A stretch of 43,922 nucleotides of DNA from Betaproteobacteria bacterium (GCA_016192825.1 JACPTK010000027.1:1-43922); one strand, 5' to 3'. Counted from the stretch's first letter, positions 1 through 8,045 are shown. Notes: generated by a model from the letters alone, not told the origin. Translations and numbers: made by a program.

Positions 1-297
1 CCGCACGAGGCTTCGCGCCGCCGATTGCTCGGACAACGCGCTCGATTGGCTACCTGTTGAACGGGTAATTCACAGGGTAAACTCCTTTCAGTTCACAAGA
101 TCAGCCAGGCTTGGCCTGGCACACCCAAGGCCGCCAAGAAAGGCAAATAATATCGAATGCAACGTCGGGAGCCCTCGAACGCGACGCGTCGATTGATCAC
201 GCGCATGGAATCGGGTGACCCGCGTTGAAACACTTTTTGTTCGAGTTCTGCTTGGCGTTCTTGGCGTCTTGGCGGCTAATTTAATGCGGCTTCTCAC
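1..297. other. Intergenic region upstream of HMG-CoA lyase, no gene seen
   Basis: I see no convincing coding frame here; the long minus-strand frame that crosses it is a GC-driven shadow of the lyase gene. It holds a short palindrome (GCCAGG-CTTGG-CCTGGC type, about 104-121). It also holds an inverted pair of 9-bp-like units: GCCGCCAAG near 131 and repeated CTTGGCG units at about 251-274. This resembles the inverted repeat arrays seen in other spacers of the window. No clear promoter could be chosen. Confidence 0.4.
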
Positions 298-1209
298 ATG
301 GCATTGCCGAAGAAAGTGAAACTGGTGGAAGTCGGGCCGAGGGACGGGCTGCAGAACGAGTCCGTGCCGGTTTCGACCGAGGTCAAGGTCGAGCTCATCC
401 ACCGGCTGCAGGACGCGGGGCTGCGGGTGATCGAGGCGACCGCCTTCGTCTCGCCCAAGTGGGTGCCGCAGATGGCGGACAACGCGCGGGTGATGGCGGC
501 GATCCGCCGCAAGCCGGGCGTCTCCTACCCCGTGCTGGTGCCCAACCGGAAAGGGCTCGACGCCGCGCTCGCCGCGGGCGCCGGGGAGGTGGTCGTGTTC
601 GGCGCCGCCACCGAGGCGTTCTCGCAGAAGAACACCAACTGCTCGATCGCCGAGGGACTGGCGCGCTTCTCCGAGGTCGCGAAGGAAGCGCTCGCGCGGG
701 GCCTGAAAGTGCGCGGCGACATTTCGGTCTGCCTCGGCTGCCCCTATGAAGGCGAGGTCAGTCCCGATGCGGTGGTCCGGGTCGCGCGCGCGCTCGACGC
801 AATGGGCTGCTACGAGATCACGATCGCCGACACCATCGGCGTCGGCACGGCCGGCAGGACCCGCGCGGTCTACGAGGCGGTCCTGAAGCACATACCGGCT
901 GCCCGTCTCGCGGGACATTTCCACGACACCTACGGGCAGGCGGTCGCCAACGTCTACGCCGCGCTCGAATGCGGGGTCGCGACGTTCGATTCTTCCGTGG
1001 CGGGGCTCGGCGGCTGCCCGTACGCGAAAGGCGCCACCGGCAACGTCGCCACCGAGGACGTGCTCTACCTGCTCGACGGCCTCGGCATCGAGACCGGCGT
1101 GGACATCGAAAAGCTCATTGCCGCCGGCGAGTACATCTGCGGCGTGCTCGGCCGCCCGACGCATTCCAGGGCCGCCCGCGCGCTTGCCGCCAAACGCATG
1201 GCGGCGTGA
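298..1209 (+). CDS. mvaB: Hydroxymethylglutaryl-CoA lyase
   Basis: A 303-residue TIM-barrel lyase of the HMGL-like family that cleaves 3-hydroxy-3-methylglutaryl-CoA to acetyl-CoA and acetoacetate, the last step of leucine breakdown. The sequence shows the family start motif PRDGLQNE (residues 14-21, with the catalytic Arg and the metal-binding Asp). The metal-binding HFHDTYG lies at about 206-212, and the C-terminal glycine loop GGCPYAKGATGN, with the active-site Cys, at about 239-250. Length is normal for bacterial HMGL. The ATG at 298 follows a region with no better start. The stop codon lies inside a tandem GTGACTG array, so the last residues border a repeat. No other leucine-degradation genes are in view; the downstream partner is a DUF2889 protein. 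Confidence 0.95.
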   Translation: MALPKKVKLVEVGPRDGLQNESVPVSTEVKVELIHRLQDAGLRVIEATAFVSPKWVPQMADNARVMAAIRRKPGVSYPVLVPNRKGLDAALAAGAGEVVVFGAATEAFSQKNTNCSIAEGLARFSEVAKEALARGLKVRGDISVCLGCPYEGEVSPDAVVRVARALDAMGCYEITIADTIGVGTAGRTRAVYEAVLKHIPAARLAGHFHDTYGQAVANVYAALECGVATFDSSVAGLGGCPYAKGATGNVATEDVLYLLDGLGIETGVDIEKLIAAGEYICGVLGRPTHSRAARALAAKRMAA

Positions 1210-1322
1210 CTGGTGACTGGTGACTGGTCTTCAACCGCTTACTACTATGGTCTCCCGCAGTGCGGTGGCGAGCGAACTGTTTCCAACCGGCCCGAATCAC
1301 GAGTCACGAGTCACGAATCACG
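1206..1322. repeat. Inverted pair of heptamer arrays between HMG-CoA lyase and DUF2889 gene
   Basis: Three copies of GTGACTG start at 1206 and contain the lyase stop codon (TGA, 1207-1209). After about 65 bp, four heptamers in the opposite sense (CGAATCA, CGAGTCA, CGAGTCA, CGAATCA; 1293-1322) precede the next gene. The two arms are roughly reverse complements, so the spacer can fold as a long imperfect hairpin. Confidence 0.8.
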
Positions 1323-1337
1323 CTTCTGGAGTTGAAC

Positions 1338-1892
1338 ATGCCACTGAGTAATCCCGCCCCGCGCAAGCTGATCCACACGCGCGCCATCGAATGCAAAGGC
1401 TACGAGCGCGAGGACGGCCTGTGGGACATCGAAGCCCGACTCACGGACTCCAAAACCGTGGTCCACGCGCGCCATCACGGCGGGCGCGAGCGCCAGCCGG
1501 GCGAGCCGGTGCACGACATGTGGATACGCCTCACCATCGATCTCGACATGAAGGTCCACGACGTCGAGGCGGTGACCGATGAGGGTCCCTACCCGAATTG
1601 TGGCCACATCACCCCCAACTTCAAGGCGCTCGCCGGCCTCACCATCGGCCCCGGGTGGCGCAGGCACATCGTCGAGCGCGTCGGCGGCGTGAAGGGCTGC
1701 ACGCACCTCGTGGAGCTGCTGGGACCGCTCGGCACCACCGCGTTCCAGGCCACCAACCGCGCCCGGCTCGCGCGCGAGGCGGGCAAGCCGCCGACCCGGA
1801 AGCCCTTCCAGCTCAACTCCTGCCACGTCTACAAGGACGACGCCCCCGCGGTGCTCGAGCGCTGGCCGAAGTTCTACACAGGAAAGCGCTGA
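1338..1892 (+). CDS. DUF2889 domain protein
   Basis: This 184-residue protein matches the DUF2889 family as I know it, often found near catabolic or CoA genes in proteobacteria; no biochemical role is established. Recognisable conserved stretches are an N-terminal segment with DGLWDIEARLTDSK, a central DMWIRLTID block, and a C-terminal part with a CGHITPNF-like loop and GCTHLVELLGP. Histidines and cysteines in these blocks could bind a metal, which is inference. I chose the ATG at 1338 over an upstream in-frame extension to 1260 because that extension runs through the heptamer repeat array. A GGAG about 10 nt upstream of the ATG is a plausible ribosome site. The stop codon is in the loop of a 10-bp hairpin (1880-1904). 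Confidence 0.85.
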   Translation: MPLSNPAPRKLIHTRAIECKGYEREDGLWDIEARLTDSKTVVHARHHGGRERQPGEPVHDMWIRLTIDLDMKVHDVEAVTDEGPYPNCGHITPNFKALAGLTIGPGWRRHIVERVGGVKGCTHLVELLGPLGTTAFQATNRARLAREAGKPPTRKPFQLNSCHVYKDDAPAVLERWPKFYTGKR

Positions 1893-1904
1893 TCGCGCTT
1901 TCCT
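1880..1904. repeat. Hairpin spanning the DUF2889 stop codon
   Basis: AGGAAAGCGC and GCGCTTTCCT form a perfect 10-bp stem around a 5-nt loop. The gene's TGA (1890-1892) lies in the loop, so the last codons are encoded by the left arm. With the hairpin at 2092-2125 it brackets the whole spacer before moxR, the same architecture as other spacers here. There is no T-run, so it is not a typical intrinsic terminator. Confidence 0.8.
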
Positions 1905-2091
1905 GAAACGGGGGAGCAATCCAACAAGACGGTGTTGCCAATCCATCGGCAGCAGGCTAGGTTTCGTGTTGGCAGTGTCGTTTCGGGTCATCGGTGTGCA
2001 TTTGGCGTTCAGAATGGCGTTGAAAGGCCTTCGCGAGAGGGAGATGGAACTGATTCCGGCCGTCCGATTTTCATTTTGGCAGTTCCCGGTA

Positions 2092-2125
2092 AGGATTTCG
2101 TCGGGCGACCGTCCGGCGAAATCCT
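2092..2125. repeat. TGTCGG-type hairpin just upstream of moxR
   Basis: AGGATTTCGTCGG pairs with CCGGCGAAATCCT (one wobble position), a member of the dispersed hairpin family found at about seven other places in the window. It is followed by GGAGCGCG and then the GTG start of moxR 14 nt later. The cytochrome gene at 20804 has almost the same arrangement. Confidence 0.8.
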
Positions 2126-2138
2126 GGAGCGCGGCGGG

Positions 2139-3098
2139 GTGAACGACGCCTCCCTTCAAGGCCCCGCCGGCACGCGCGCGCTGGTCGCGGCCGTCAGCGA
2201 CAACATCGCGCGCGTGATGTCGGGCCAGGCCGGCTCGATCCGCAACATCCTCGCCGCGTTCCTCGCCGGCGGGCACGTGCTGCTCGAGGACAACCCCGGC
2301 ACCGGCAAGACCACGCTCGCCAAGGCGCTCGCGCGCACCATCGGCGCGGATTACCGCCGCGTGCAGTTCACGCCCGACCTGCTGCCGTCCGACATCCTCG
2401 GGGTATCGGTGTTCAACCCGCGCGATCAGTCCTTCGAGTTCCATCCCGGCCCGGTCTTCACCCAGATCCTGCTCGCCGACGAGATCAACCGCGCGAGCCC
2501 GCGCACGCAGTCGGCGCTGCTCGAGGCGATGGCCGAGCGCCAGGTCAGCGTCGAGGGCAAGACGCACGCGCTCGACGACCTGTTCTTCGTCATCGCCACG
2601 CAGAACCCGGTGGAGTTCCGCGGCACCTATCCCCTGCCCGAGGCGCAGATGGACCGCTTCGCCGTGCGCCTCGCGCTGGGCTACGTCAGCGCCGAGCAGG
2701 AGGTGGATATCCTGGATGCCCAGGCCTTCGCGCACCCGCTCGAGCGGATCGGCCCCCGCGTGTCCGTCGAGGACGTGCGCCGGTTGAAGGAAGCGGTGAA
2801 AGCGGTGCGGCTTGCCGCGGAGCTGAAGCGCTACGCGGTGGACATCGTGCGCGCCACGCGCGAGCGGCCCTCCGTGCAGCTCGGCGCGGGGCCGCGCGCC
2901 GCGCTCGCCCTGGCGCGGCTCGCCCAGGCGCTGGCCCTGATCGACGACTCCGGCTTCGTCACGCCCGACCACATCCGCGAGATGGCGGTGCCGGTGCTGG
3001 CGCACCGCCTGGTGCTCGATCCGCAGGCGAAATTCTCGGGAACCACCGCCCGGCAGGTGGTGGAGGAAGTGCTCGCAGCCGTGCGCGCGCCGGCCTGA
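2139..3098 (+). CDS. moxR: MoxR family AAA+ ATPase
   Basis: A 319-residue AAA+ ATPase of the MoxR/RavA clade, thought to act as a chaperone-like remodeller working with DUF58 and transglutaminase partners. Walker A reads NPGTGKTT (about residues 52-59) and Walker B ILLADEINRA (about 110-119), followed by the conserved RTQSALLEAM helix. The C-terminal lid domain contains the usual LGAGPRAALAL segment. I place the start at the GTG at 2139, preceded by GGAG. The open frame extends upstream to 1932, but that stretch is repeat-like spacer with no family similarity. It is the first gene of a three-gene operon with the DUF58 protein and TgpA, the classic MoxR arrangement. Confidence 0.93.
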   Translation: MNDASLQGPAGTRALVAAVSDNIARVMSGQAGSIRNILAAFLAGGHVLLEDNPGTGKTTLAKALARTIGADYRRVQFTPDLLPSDILGVSVFNPRDQSFEFHPGPVFTQILLADEINRASPRTQSALLEAMAERQVSVEGKTHALDDLFFVIATQNPVEFRGTYPLPEAQMDRFAVRLALGYVSAEQEVDILDAQAFAHPLERIGPRVSVEDVRRLKEAVKAVRLAAELKRYAVDIVRATRERPSVQLGAGPRAALALARLAQALALIDDSGFVTPDHIREMAVPVLAHRLVLDPQAKFSGTTARQVVEEVLAAVRAPA

Positions 3099-3138
3099 CC
3101 CCGTGAATCCTGCGAAACCTTTTAAATTTTTCGAATTT

Positions 3139-3172
3139 CATCCGCGTTTATCTGCGTTTATCCGCGGCTAAT
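3139..3172. repeat. Short tandem repeat upstream of DUF58 gene
   Basis: The spacer contains near-identical 10-11-bp units built on CGTTTATC and GCGG (CCGCGTTTATC, TGCGTTTATC, CGCGG). It is one more example of the degenerate short-unit arrays common between genes in this window. Confidence 0.5.
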
Positions 3173-3186
3173 CCCGTCGGTGATTT

Positions 3187-4476
3187 ATGTGGCGCTTTTC
3201 GTACCGCCTGTTCCACGCCGTCGCGGCGATCATCCACTGGTCGAACCGCCGCCTGACCGCGGCTGGCATGCTGGTGCTGTCCGGCGTCGTGATCACCGGC
3301 GCGGTGGGCGTGGACACCACCCAGAGCGTCGCCTACCAGGCGTTCGGGCTGCTGCTCGCGCTGATCGCGGCGAGCGCGCTCTGCCTGCCGTTCCTGCGCG
3401 TGCGCGTGTCCGCCGAGCGCGAGCTGCCGCGCGTCGCCACCGCCGGCGAGCCTTTCACCTACCGCCTGCGCGTGGCCAATCTGGGCGAACGCCCGCTCGA
3501 CGGGCTTTCGATCTTCGAGGACCTCGCCGATCCGCGCCCGAGCCTCGAAACCTTTCGTGCGTCGGTCCGGTTTCCCACCTACCGCGCGTGGAAGCGGCTG
3601 GTCAACGCGCAGCGCGCGGCGCAGGTGCCCGAGCAGCCGCTGCCCGAGCTGCGACCGCACGCGCGGACGGAGATCGAGGTGCGGGCGCGGGCCCTGCGCC
3701 GCGGCACCGCCCACAGCGACGGGCTCACGGTGGCCTGCGCCGACCCGCTGGGGCTCGCCAAGGCGCTCGCGCGCGTGCCGCGCCGCTCCAACCTGATCGT
3801 GCTGCCCCGGCGCTACACGCTGCCCCCGCTGAACCTGCCCGGATCGCGCCGCTACCAGCCCGGTGGCGTGGCGCTCGCCACCTCGGTCGGCGATTCCGAG
3901 GAGTTCGTCGGGCTGCGCGATTACCGTCCCGGCGATCCGCTGCAGCGCATTCACTGGAAGTCGTTCGCCCGCGCCGCTCGGCCCATCGTCAAGGAATACC
4001 AGGACGAGTACTTCGAGCGCCACGCGCTGGTGCTCGACACGTTCGCGGCCGGGCGCGACGAGCGGCTTTTCGAGGAAGCCGTCTCCATCGCGGCTTCCTT
4101 CGCCTGGACGATCGACACGCGGGAGTGCCTGCTCGACCTCATGTTCATCGGCGCCGAGGCCCATACCTACACCGCGGGCCGCGGCCAGATGCAGGCCGGC
4201 AACCTGCTCGAGGTCCTGGCCGGCGTCCAGCCGTGCCGCGACAAGCCGTTTTCCGTGCTGGCCAATGCGGTGCTGTCGCGCCGCCACGCCCTCACCGGCT
4301 GCATCTGCGTGCTGCTCGGCTGGGATGAAGCGCGCCGCGAGTTCGTGCGGCGCCTGCACTCGCACGGCGTTGCCTCGCGCGTGATCGCGGTGTGCCGCGA
4401 GCCCGTCGCCGACCCGCCCGCGTGGCTGCTCGCGGTCGAGCCGGGCAAGGTTCAGGAAGCATTAGGGAAGCTCTGA
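3187..4476 (+). CDS. DUF58 domain protein, MoxR partner
   Basis: This 429-residue inner-membrane protein has two N-terminal membrane segments (about residues 26-42 and 50-70) followed by a long soluble part. The DUF58 signature DYRPGDPLQRIHWKSFAR is at about 245-262. The rest resembles a von Willebrand-A-like fold, as known for the family. It sits between the MoxR ATPase and the TgpA transglutaminase, so I infer a joint role in envelope protein or complex maturation. The ATG at 3187 is used; an alternative frame from 3180 is a shadow. The last residues (ALGKL) and the stop are encoded by the left arm of a perfect 16-bp inverted repeat, so the C-terminus appears to be set by a repeat insertion. 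Confidence 0.92.
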   Translation: MWRFSYRLFHAVAAIIHWSNRRLTAAGMLVLSGVVITGAVGVDTTQSVAYQAFGLLLALIAASALCLPFLRVRVSAERELPRVATAGEPFTYRLRVANLGERPLDGLSIFEDLADPRPSLETFRASVRFPTYRAWKRLVNAQRAAQVPEQPLPELRPHARTEIEVRARALRRGTAHSDGLTVACADPLGLAKALARVPRRSNLIVLPRRYTLPPLNLPGSRRYQPGGVALATSVGDSEEFVGLRDYRPGDPLQRIHWKSFARAARPIVKEYQDEYFERHALVLDTFAAGRDERLFEEAVSIAASFAWTIDTRECLLDLMFIGAEAHTYTAGRGQMQAGNLLEVLAGVQPCRDKPFSVLANAVLSRRHALTGCICVLLGWDEARREFVRRLHSHGVASRVIAVCREPVADPPAWLLAVEPGKVQEALGKL

Positions 4477-4511
4477 ACGAGCAGGCGTCGCCGTGTTCAG
4501 AGCTTCCCTAA
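4462..4511. repeat. 16-bp inverted repeat over the DUF58 stop codon
   Basis: TTAGGGAAGCTCTGAA and TTCAGAGCTTCCCTAA form a perfect 16-bp stem around an 18-nt loop. The stop codon (4474-4476) is inside the left arm. Together with the hairpin at 4650-4682 it encloses a spacer of about 138 bp, making a composite element of about 220 bp between the two genes. No T-run follows, so intrinsic termination is not implied. Confidence 0.85.
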
Positions 4512-4649
4512 TAATGAAATTCCCACGAGACTCGTCATGAAACGGAATCAGAGCATCATGCCGGTTCCCCCGCCATCGGAGATCGAGCCGGGTTCGCGGC
4601 TGATCAGTGCGTCTTTTGGTCGCCAGGTGCCTGTGATGGATTTTCTGTC

Positions 4650-4682
4650 AGGAATTTGTCGGACGAAGGCCGGCAAATTCCT
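4650..4682. repeat. TGTCGG-type hairpin abutting the tgpA start codon
   Basis: AGGAATTTGTCGG pairs with CCGGCAAATTCCT around a 7-nt loop. The hairpin ends at the base immediately before the ATG of the transglutaminase gene. The only purine-rich ribosome-binding candidate (GAAGG) is in the loop. In RNA this would place the ribosome site inside a stable stem-loop, so translation could depend on unfolding; that is inference. Confidence 0.8.
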
Positions 4683-6656
4683 ATGAAGACGCTCCCCGCA
4701 CTGCTCGCCGCTGCGTGCGCGCTGTGGGGCGCGCAGACCGGCTACTGGATCGTCGCGGCGGCGGCGGCGGTCGCGCTCGAGGCGCCGCGCTTCGTGACGC
4801 TGCGCTGGAACGTGGAGCAGGCGCACTTCAACCGCCTGTCGGACTTCTGCAGCGCGTTGATCGTGGCGGCGGGCGTCTATTTGTACTTCACCTACGGCAA
4901 CCCGCGGGCACTGATGCTGCTGTTCCAGTGGATGCCGGTGCTGCTGCTGCCGCTCGCCCTGGCCCAGGCCTGGGGCAATCTGCGCGAAGTGGACATCGCC
5001 GCCTTCGTCTGGACCCTGCGAAAGAGCCCGGCCGCCGAGCGCTTCGCGCTCAATCTCGGCTATCCCTATCTCGCGGCGTGGATCGTCGCCGCCGCCGCGG
5101 CCAACGTGCGCGGACCGGGGTTCTTTATCGGCCTGATCGCGCTGGTGGCCTGGGCGCTGTGGGCGGCACGGCCCCGGCGCTATCCCCTCGTGTTATGGGT
5201 CGCGCTGCTCGCCGCGACGGCCGGCGCCGGCTACGGCACGCAACTCGGGCTGCACCGGGTCCAGGCCTGGATGGAGGAAGTCATCCCGGAATGGATCAGC
5301 GCCAGCGGCTCGCGCACCGACCCCTACCGCAGCCGCACCGATCTCGGCGCCATCGGCGAGCTGAAGCAGGACGATGCCATCGTGCTGCGGCTGCGCGCGG
5401 ATGAAGGGGTGAAAACGCCCCTGCTCCTGCACCGCGCGAGCTACAACAGCTACTTCGGCCGGACCTGGAGCGCGCGCAATGCGCCGCTCGTGGCGCGGCC
5501 GCCCGAGACGGGAACGCGCTGGGCGCTGCGCCGCGACGCCGCGCCGGGCGCGCGCGTGACGGTATTCGACTATTCCCCGCGCGGCAACCCGGTGCTGGCC
5601 CTGCCGCGCGGCACGGTCGAGCTGCGCGGCCTCGAGGCGCTGAGCCTGCTGCGGAACGGCCTCGGCACGGTGCAGGCGGAATTGCCGCCGGGGTATTTCA
5701 CCTACGTTGCGGTGGTGAACCCGGGAGCCGGGATCGACGACAGCCCCAATCAGGAGGACCTGCGGATCCCGCTGGGCGAGCAGTCGCTGTTCGGCGGGAT
5801 CGTGGAACGCCTCGGGCTGTCCGGCCTGCCACCCGGAGAAGCGGCCGCGGCGGTCAAGCGCTACTTCGCCGACGGTTTTGGCTATTCCCTTTACCAGGAA
5901 AAGAGCTTCGGCAGCCGCTCCGCGCTCGCCGACTTCCTGTTGCGGACACGGGCGGGCCACTGCGAGTATTTCGCCACCGCGACGGTGCTGCTGCTGCGCG
6001 CGGCCGGCGTGCCCGCGCGCTACGCCACCGGTTTTTCGGCGCAGGAGTACAGCCGCCTCGAGAACGCCTGGATCGTGCGGGTGCGCCATGCCCACGCGTG
6101 GGCGAAGGCCTGGGTCGACGGGCGCTGGGTGGACGTGGATACGACGCCGTCCACCTGGGCGCGGATCGAGGGCCAGCAGGCGTCCGCCTGGTGGTCGGCG
6201 ATCGCGGACCTGTGGTCGTGGCTGCGCTTCCGCCTGTCGCAGCTCGGCGCGGGCGGGCGCGAGGAAGAACGGACCGCCGCGATCGCCGCCGGCATCGCGT
6301 TGCTGGTCGGCCTGTGGTTCGGCTGGCGTCTCTACCGGCAGCGGCGGCTGATGGTGTTCGGGAAACGCGGCGAAGCGCGGCAGGAATCACGCGCGCAAGG
6401 CGCCGATTCCGAGCTCTACCTGATCGAGCGCGAGCTCGCGAAGGCCGGCCTCGGGCGCCTGACCAGCGAAACCATCATGACCTGGGTCGCGCGCGTCAAA
6501 GACCGATTGCCCCGCGGCATGGATGCCAACGCCCTGGCGCGCGTCGTGCGGCTGCACTATCGGCTTCGTTTCGATCCGGCGGGCCTGCCGGCGCCGGAAC
6601 GCGACGAGTTGCGGTCCGGCGCGCGCGCGTGCCTGGCTCAAATGCGTGATTCGTGA
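4683..6656 (+). CDS. tgpA: TgpA-like transglutaminase (DUF3488 and transglutaminase core)
   Basis: A 657-residue membrane protein with several N-terminal membrane spans (about residues 5-190), a large periplasmic transglutaminase-like domain, one more span (about 540-560) and a short cytoplasmic tail. The catalytic triad is visible: Cys in GHCEYFAT (about 427), His in HAHAWAKAW (about 470) and Asp in WVDVDTTP (about 485). Pseudomonas TgpA is the best known relative. It is third in the moxR operon. The ATG at 4683 is preferred over an in-frame TTG at 4656, which lies inside the hairpin. The last codons and stop (RDS-stop) are written by a GTGATTC heptamer array, so its C-terminus also ends in a repeat. 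Confidence 0.93.
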   Translation: MKTLPALLAAACALWGAQTGYWIVAAAAAVALEAPRFVTLRWNVEQAHFNRLSDFCSALIVAAGVYLYFTYGNPRALMLLFQWMPVLLLPLALAQAWGNLREVDIAAFVWTLRKSPAAERFALNLGYPYLAAWIVAAAAANVRGPGFFIGLIALVAWALWAARPRRYPLVLWVALLAATAGAGYGTQLGLHRVQAWMEEVIPEWISASGSRTDPYRSRTDLGAIGELKQDDAIVLRLRADEGVKTPLLLHRASYNSYFGRTWSARNAPLVARPPETGTRWALRRDAAPGARVTVFDYSPRGNPVLALPRGTVELRGLEALSLLRNGLGTVQAELPPGYFTYVAVVNPGAGIDDSPNQEDLRIPLGEQSLFGGIVERLGLSGLPPGEAAAAVKRYFADGFGYSLYQEKSFGSRSALADFLLRTRAGHCEYFATATVLLLRAAGVPARYATGFSAQEYSRLENAWIVRVRHAHAWAKAWVDGRWVDVDTTPSTWARIEGQQASAWWSAIADLWSWLRFRLSQLGAGGREEERTAAIAAGIALLVGLWFGWRLYRQRRLMVFGKRGEARQESRAQGADSELYLIERELAKAGLGRLTSETIMTWVARVKDRLPRGMDANALARVVRLHYRLRFDPAGLPAPERDELRSGARACLAQMRDS

Positions 6657-6740
6657 TTCGTGAGTCGTGATTCGACGCCAGAAGTTTGCAGTGGGCCGTT
6701 TGCAGTTGCTGCCAACTGACGACTGGCGGCTGGCGGCTGA
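6646..6740. repeat. Heptamer arrays between tgpA and the zinc-ribbon gene
   Basis: Four units GTGATTC, GTGATTC, GTGAGTC, GTGATTC (6646-6673) contain the tgpA stop codon. They are followed by further 7-bp-periodic sequence of the AGTTTGC / GGCGGCT type up to the end of the convergent gene at 6741. A third array lies at 7151-7171, on the far side of that gene. Confidence 0.75.
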
Positions 6741-7145
6741 CTACTCGATGGTCCACTCGTGGCCGCACTTGCGGCAACGCACGCCGACCGGCGGGCTGGC
6801 CGGCCTGGAGCCTGGGTCCGAGACGCCGGTGCGCAGGCTGGTTACTTCGAGGGCGCCGTACGCCGAGCACTTCCTGCAGATCGAGTGCTCGGCGGCGCGC
6901 CACGCCACACCGAGCATCCTCGTGTAGCGAGTCAGCGACGCGATGCCGACCACGCCGCCGGCGAACATCGCGCCGAGCCGCAGCAAAGGCTCCAGGCCCG
7001 ACGTGCGGAAGCTGAACCCTTCAAGGCAGGCCAGCACCAGAATCAGGCACAGGAAGCTGGTTACCAGGTAGACGTGGCTTTCCGTCAGCTGCCGCTCGTA
7101 CCAGCGGTGAAAGCCGATTTTGCGGATGCCCTCTGCCAGCTCCAT
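6741..7145 (-). CDS. Small two-span membrane protein with zinc ribbon
   Basis: I do not recognise this 134-residue protein. Two hydrophobic segments are clear (about residues 25-44 and 51-71). A pair of CxxC motifs follows, ICRKC (about 90-93) and RCRKCGHEW near the C-terminus, which together should form a zinc ribbon on one face of the membrane. I use the ATG at 7145; the open frame continues upstream to 7193 only through a GTGATTC repeat array. It is convergent with tgpA and has no obvious partner. It could be a small sensor or assembly factor, but nothing in the sequence settles this. Confidence 0.65.
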   Translation of the reverse strand: MELAEGIRKIGFHRWYERQLTESHVYLVTSFLCLILVLACLEGFSFRTSGLEPLLRLGAMFAGGVVGIASLTRYTRMLGVAWRAAEHSICRKCSAYGALEVTSLRTGVSDPGSRPASPPVGVRCRKCGHEWTIE

Positions 7146-7150
7146 AAAGC

Positions 7151-7171
7151 GTGAGTCGTGATTCGTGATTC
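7151..7171. repeat. Heptamer array upstream of the zinc-ribbon gene
   Basis: Three tandem units: GTGAGTC, GTGATTC, GTGATTC. It lies immediately upstream of the start of the small minus-strand gene and has the same units and sense as the array at 6646. Confidence 0.8.
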
Positions 7172-7210
7172 GACTCGACCCCTTGTTTTCCATCTTCGCG
7201 CTGGCGACTA

Positions 7211-7672
7211 GAGTACTGTCCCGTTAATAACTGGCATCATAGCGGCAACTGCTTTGATAGGAGTTGCCGCTTTGGCCGGTCGACCGAGAAACGCATTGAT
7301 ACTTGGTGAAGATGAGCGCATGCAGCTGGAATCGATGGTGCGCTCGCGTTCGTTGCCAGCTGCCCTGACACAGCGCGCGAAGATCGTGCTCGCGTGCGCT
7401 GCGGGGGCCGCCAACAACGCGGTTGCGAATCGCTTTGAAACGACCGATGCGACGGTCGGCAAATGGCGTCGGCGCTTCATCGAGCGTCGAGTGTCGGGAC
7501 TCTACGATGAACTGCGTCCGGGCAAGCCGCGCACGATCCACGATGAGTGAGTCGCTGAGTTGATCAACACGACACTGCATACCAAGCCCAAGGACGGAGC
7601 GACGCACTGGAGCGTACGGGCGCTGGAGGCGGAGACGGCGATTTCGAAGAGCAGCGTGCAACGCTATCCTGT
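7211..7672 (+). mobile_element. IS630-family insertion sequence remnant
   Basis: The left end (about 7211, with GAGTACTGTCCCGTTAA) follows a TA, the target dinucleotide of this family. A subterminal inverted repeat (GCGGCAACT / AGTTGCCGC) lies before the transposase start. The element stops abruptly at about 7672, inside the transposase, and the right end is missing. The next bases belong to a truncated helicase-like gene on the other strand. Confidence 0.75.
7254..7672 (+). pseudogene. IS630 transposase, N-terminal remnant with premature stop
   Basis: The first 98 codons give a typical IS630 helix-turn-helix region (GRPRNALILGEDER, then TVGKWRRRFIERRVSGL and LRPGKPRTI). An in-frame TGA at 7548-7550 interrupts it, after which the same frame goes on with NTTLHTKPKDGATHWSVR and SKSSVQRY, the expected continuation. 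Homology ends at about 7672, so the catalytic DDE domain is absent. The copy is dead. A start near 7254 is plausible (TTG). Confidence 0.8.
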
Positions 7673-7680
7673 CGGCTGCC

Positions 7681-8025
7681 TTAGAAGTCAGTGTTCGTAA
7701 TGCCCATCGCGTACACCAGATTGGCAAGCCTGCCGGACAGGTGCACGTAAGTGAGGTTTCGGCGCAGGTCTACCGCGCGGCCGAATCGGCCCCGCTGAAT
7801 GAGCGCAAAGTGATTTTGACGGTCTAGGTTATCTAGCTCCTCCACCTCATCCTGATGGACGAAATCGAGCGAGCCGTCAGACCATCGAACTTGGACGTAC
7901 AGACCGGACGGTTTCCGGCGCGGCGGCGTTTTTGTGACGACGCCCTCACGTCCAGGATTATCGATGCTGCGGACCGCCGTTCCAGGTTCAAAAAGCAAGT
8001 CTTCCGGCACTGCGTTCCTCCCCAC
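7681..8025 (-). pseudogene. N-terminal fragment of a defence-type SNF2 helicase (DpdE/DrmD-like)
   Basis: The 114-residue frame begins with an SH3-like segment (FEPGTAVRSIDNPGREGVVT, then LYVQVRWSDGS). It goes on to RRNLTYVHLSGRLANLVYAM followed by GITNTDF and a stop. In the large helicases I recall from the Dpd (7-deazaguanine DNA) and DISARM systems, this block sits just before the Walker A motif and continues as DFY..QFKP. Here the TA of that Tyr codon becomes the stop, right where the IS630 remnant ends. The rest of the helicase, several hundred residues, is gone. The exact family is from memory and not certain; that it is a truncated fragment is well supported. Confidence 0.6.
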
Positions 8026-8045
8026 TAACTAGGATACCGCCTTGA

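Noticed and set aside
1880-1904. Intrinsic terminator after DUF2889
   Set aside because: The stem is strong but no T-run follows, and the stop codon is in the loop; it is better seen as a repeat.
1311-3005. A 564-codon minus-strand frame
   Set aside because: Antisense to DUF2889 and moxR and shows no domain; a composition-driven shadow.
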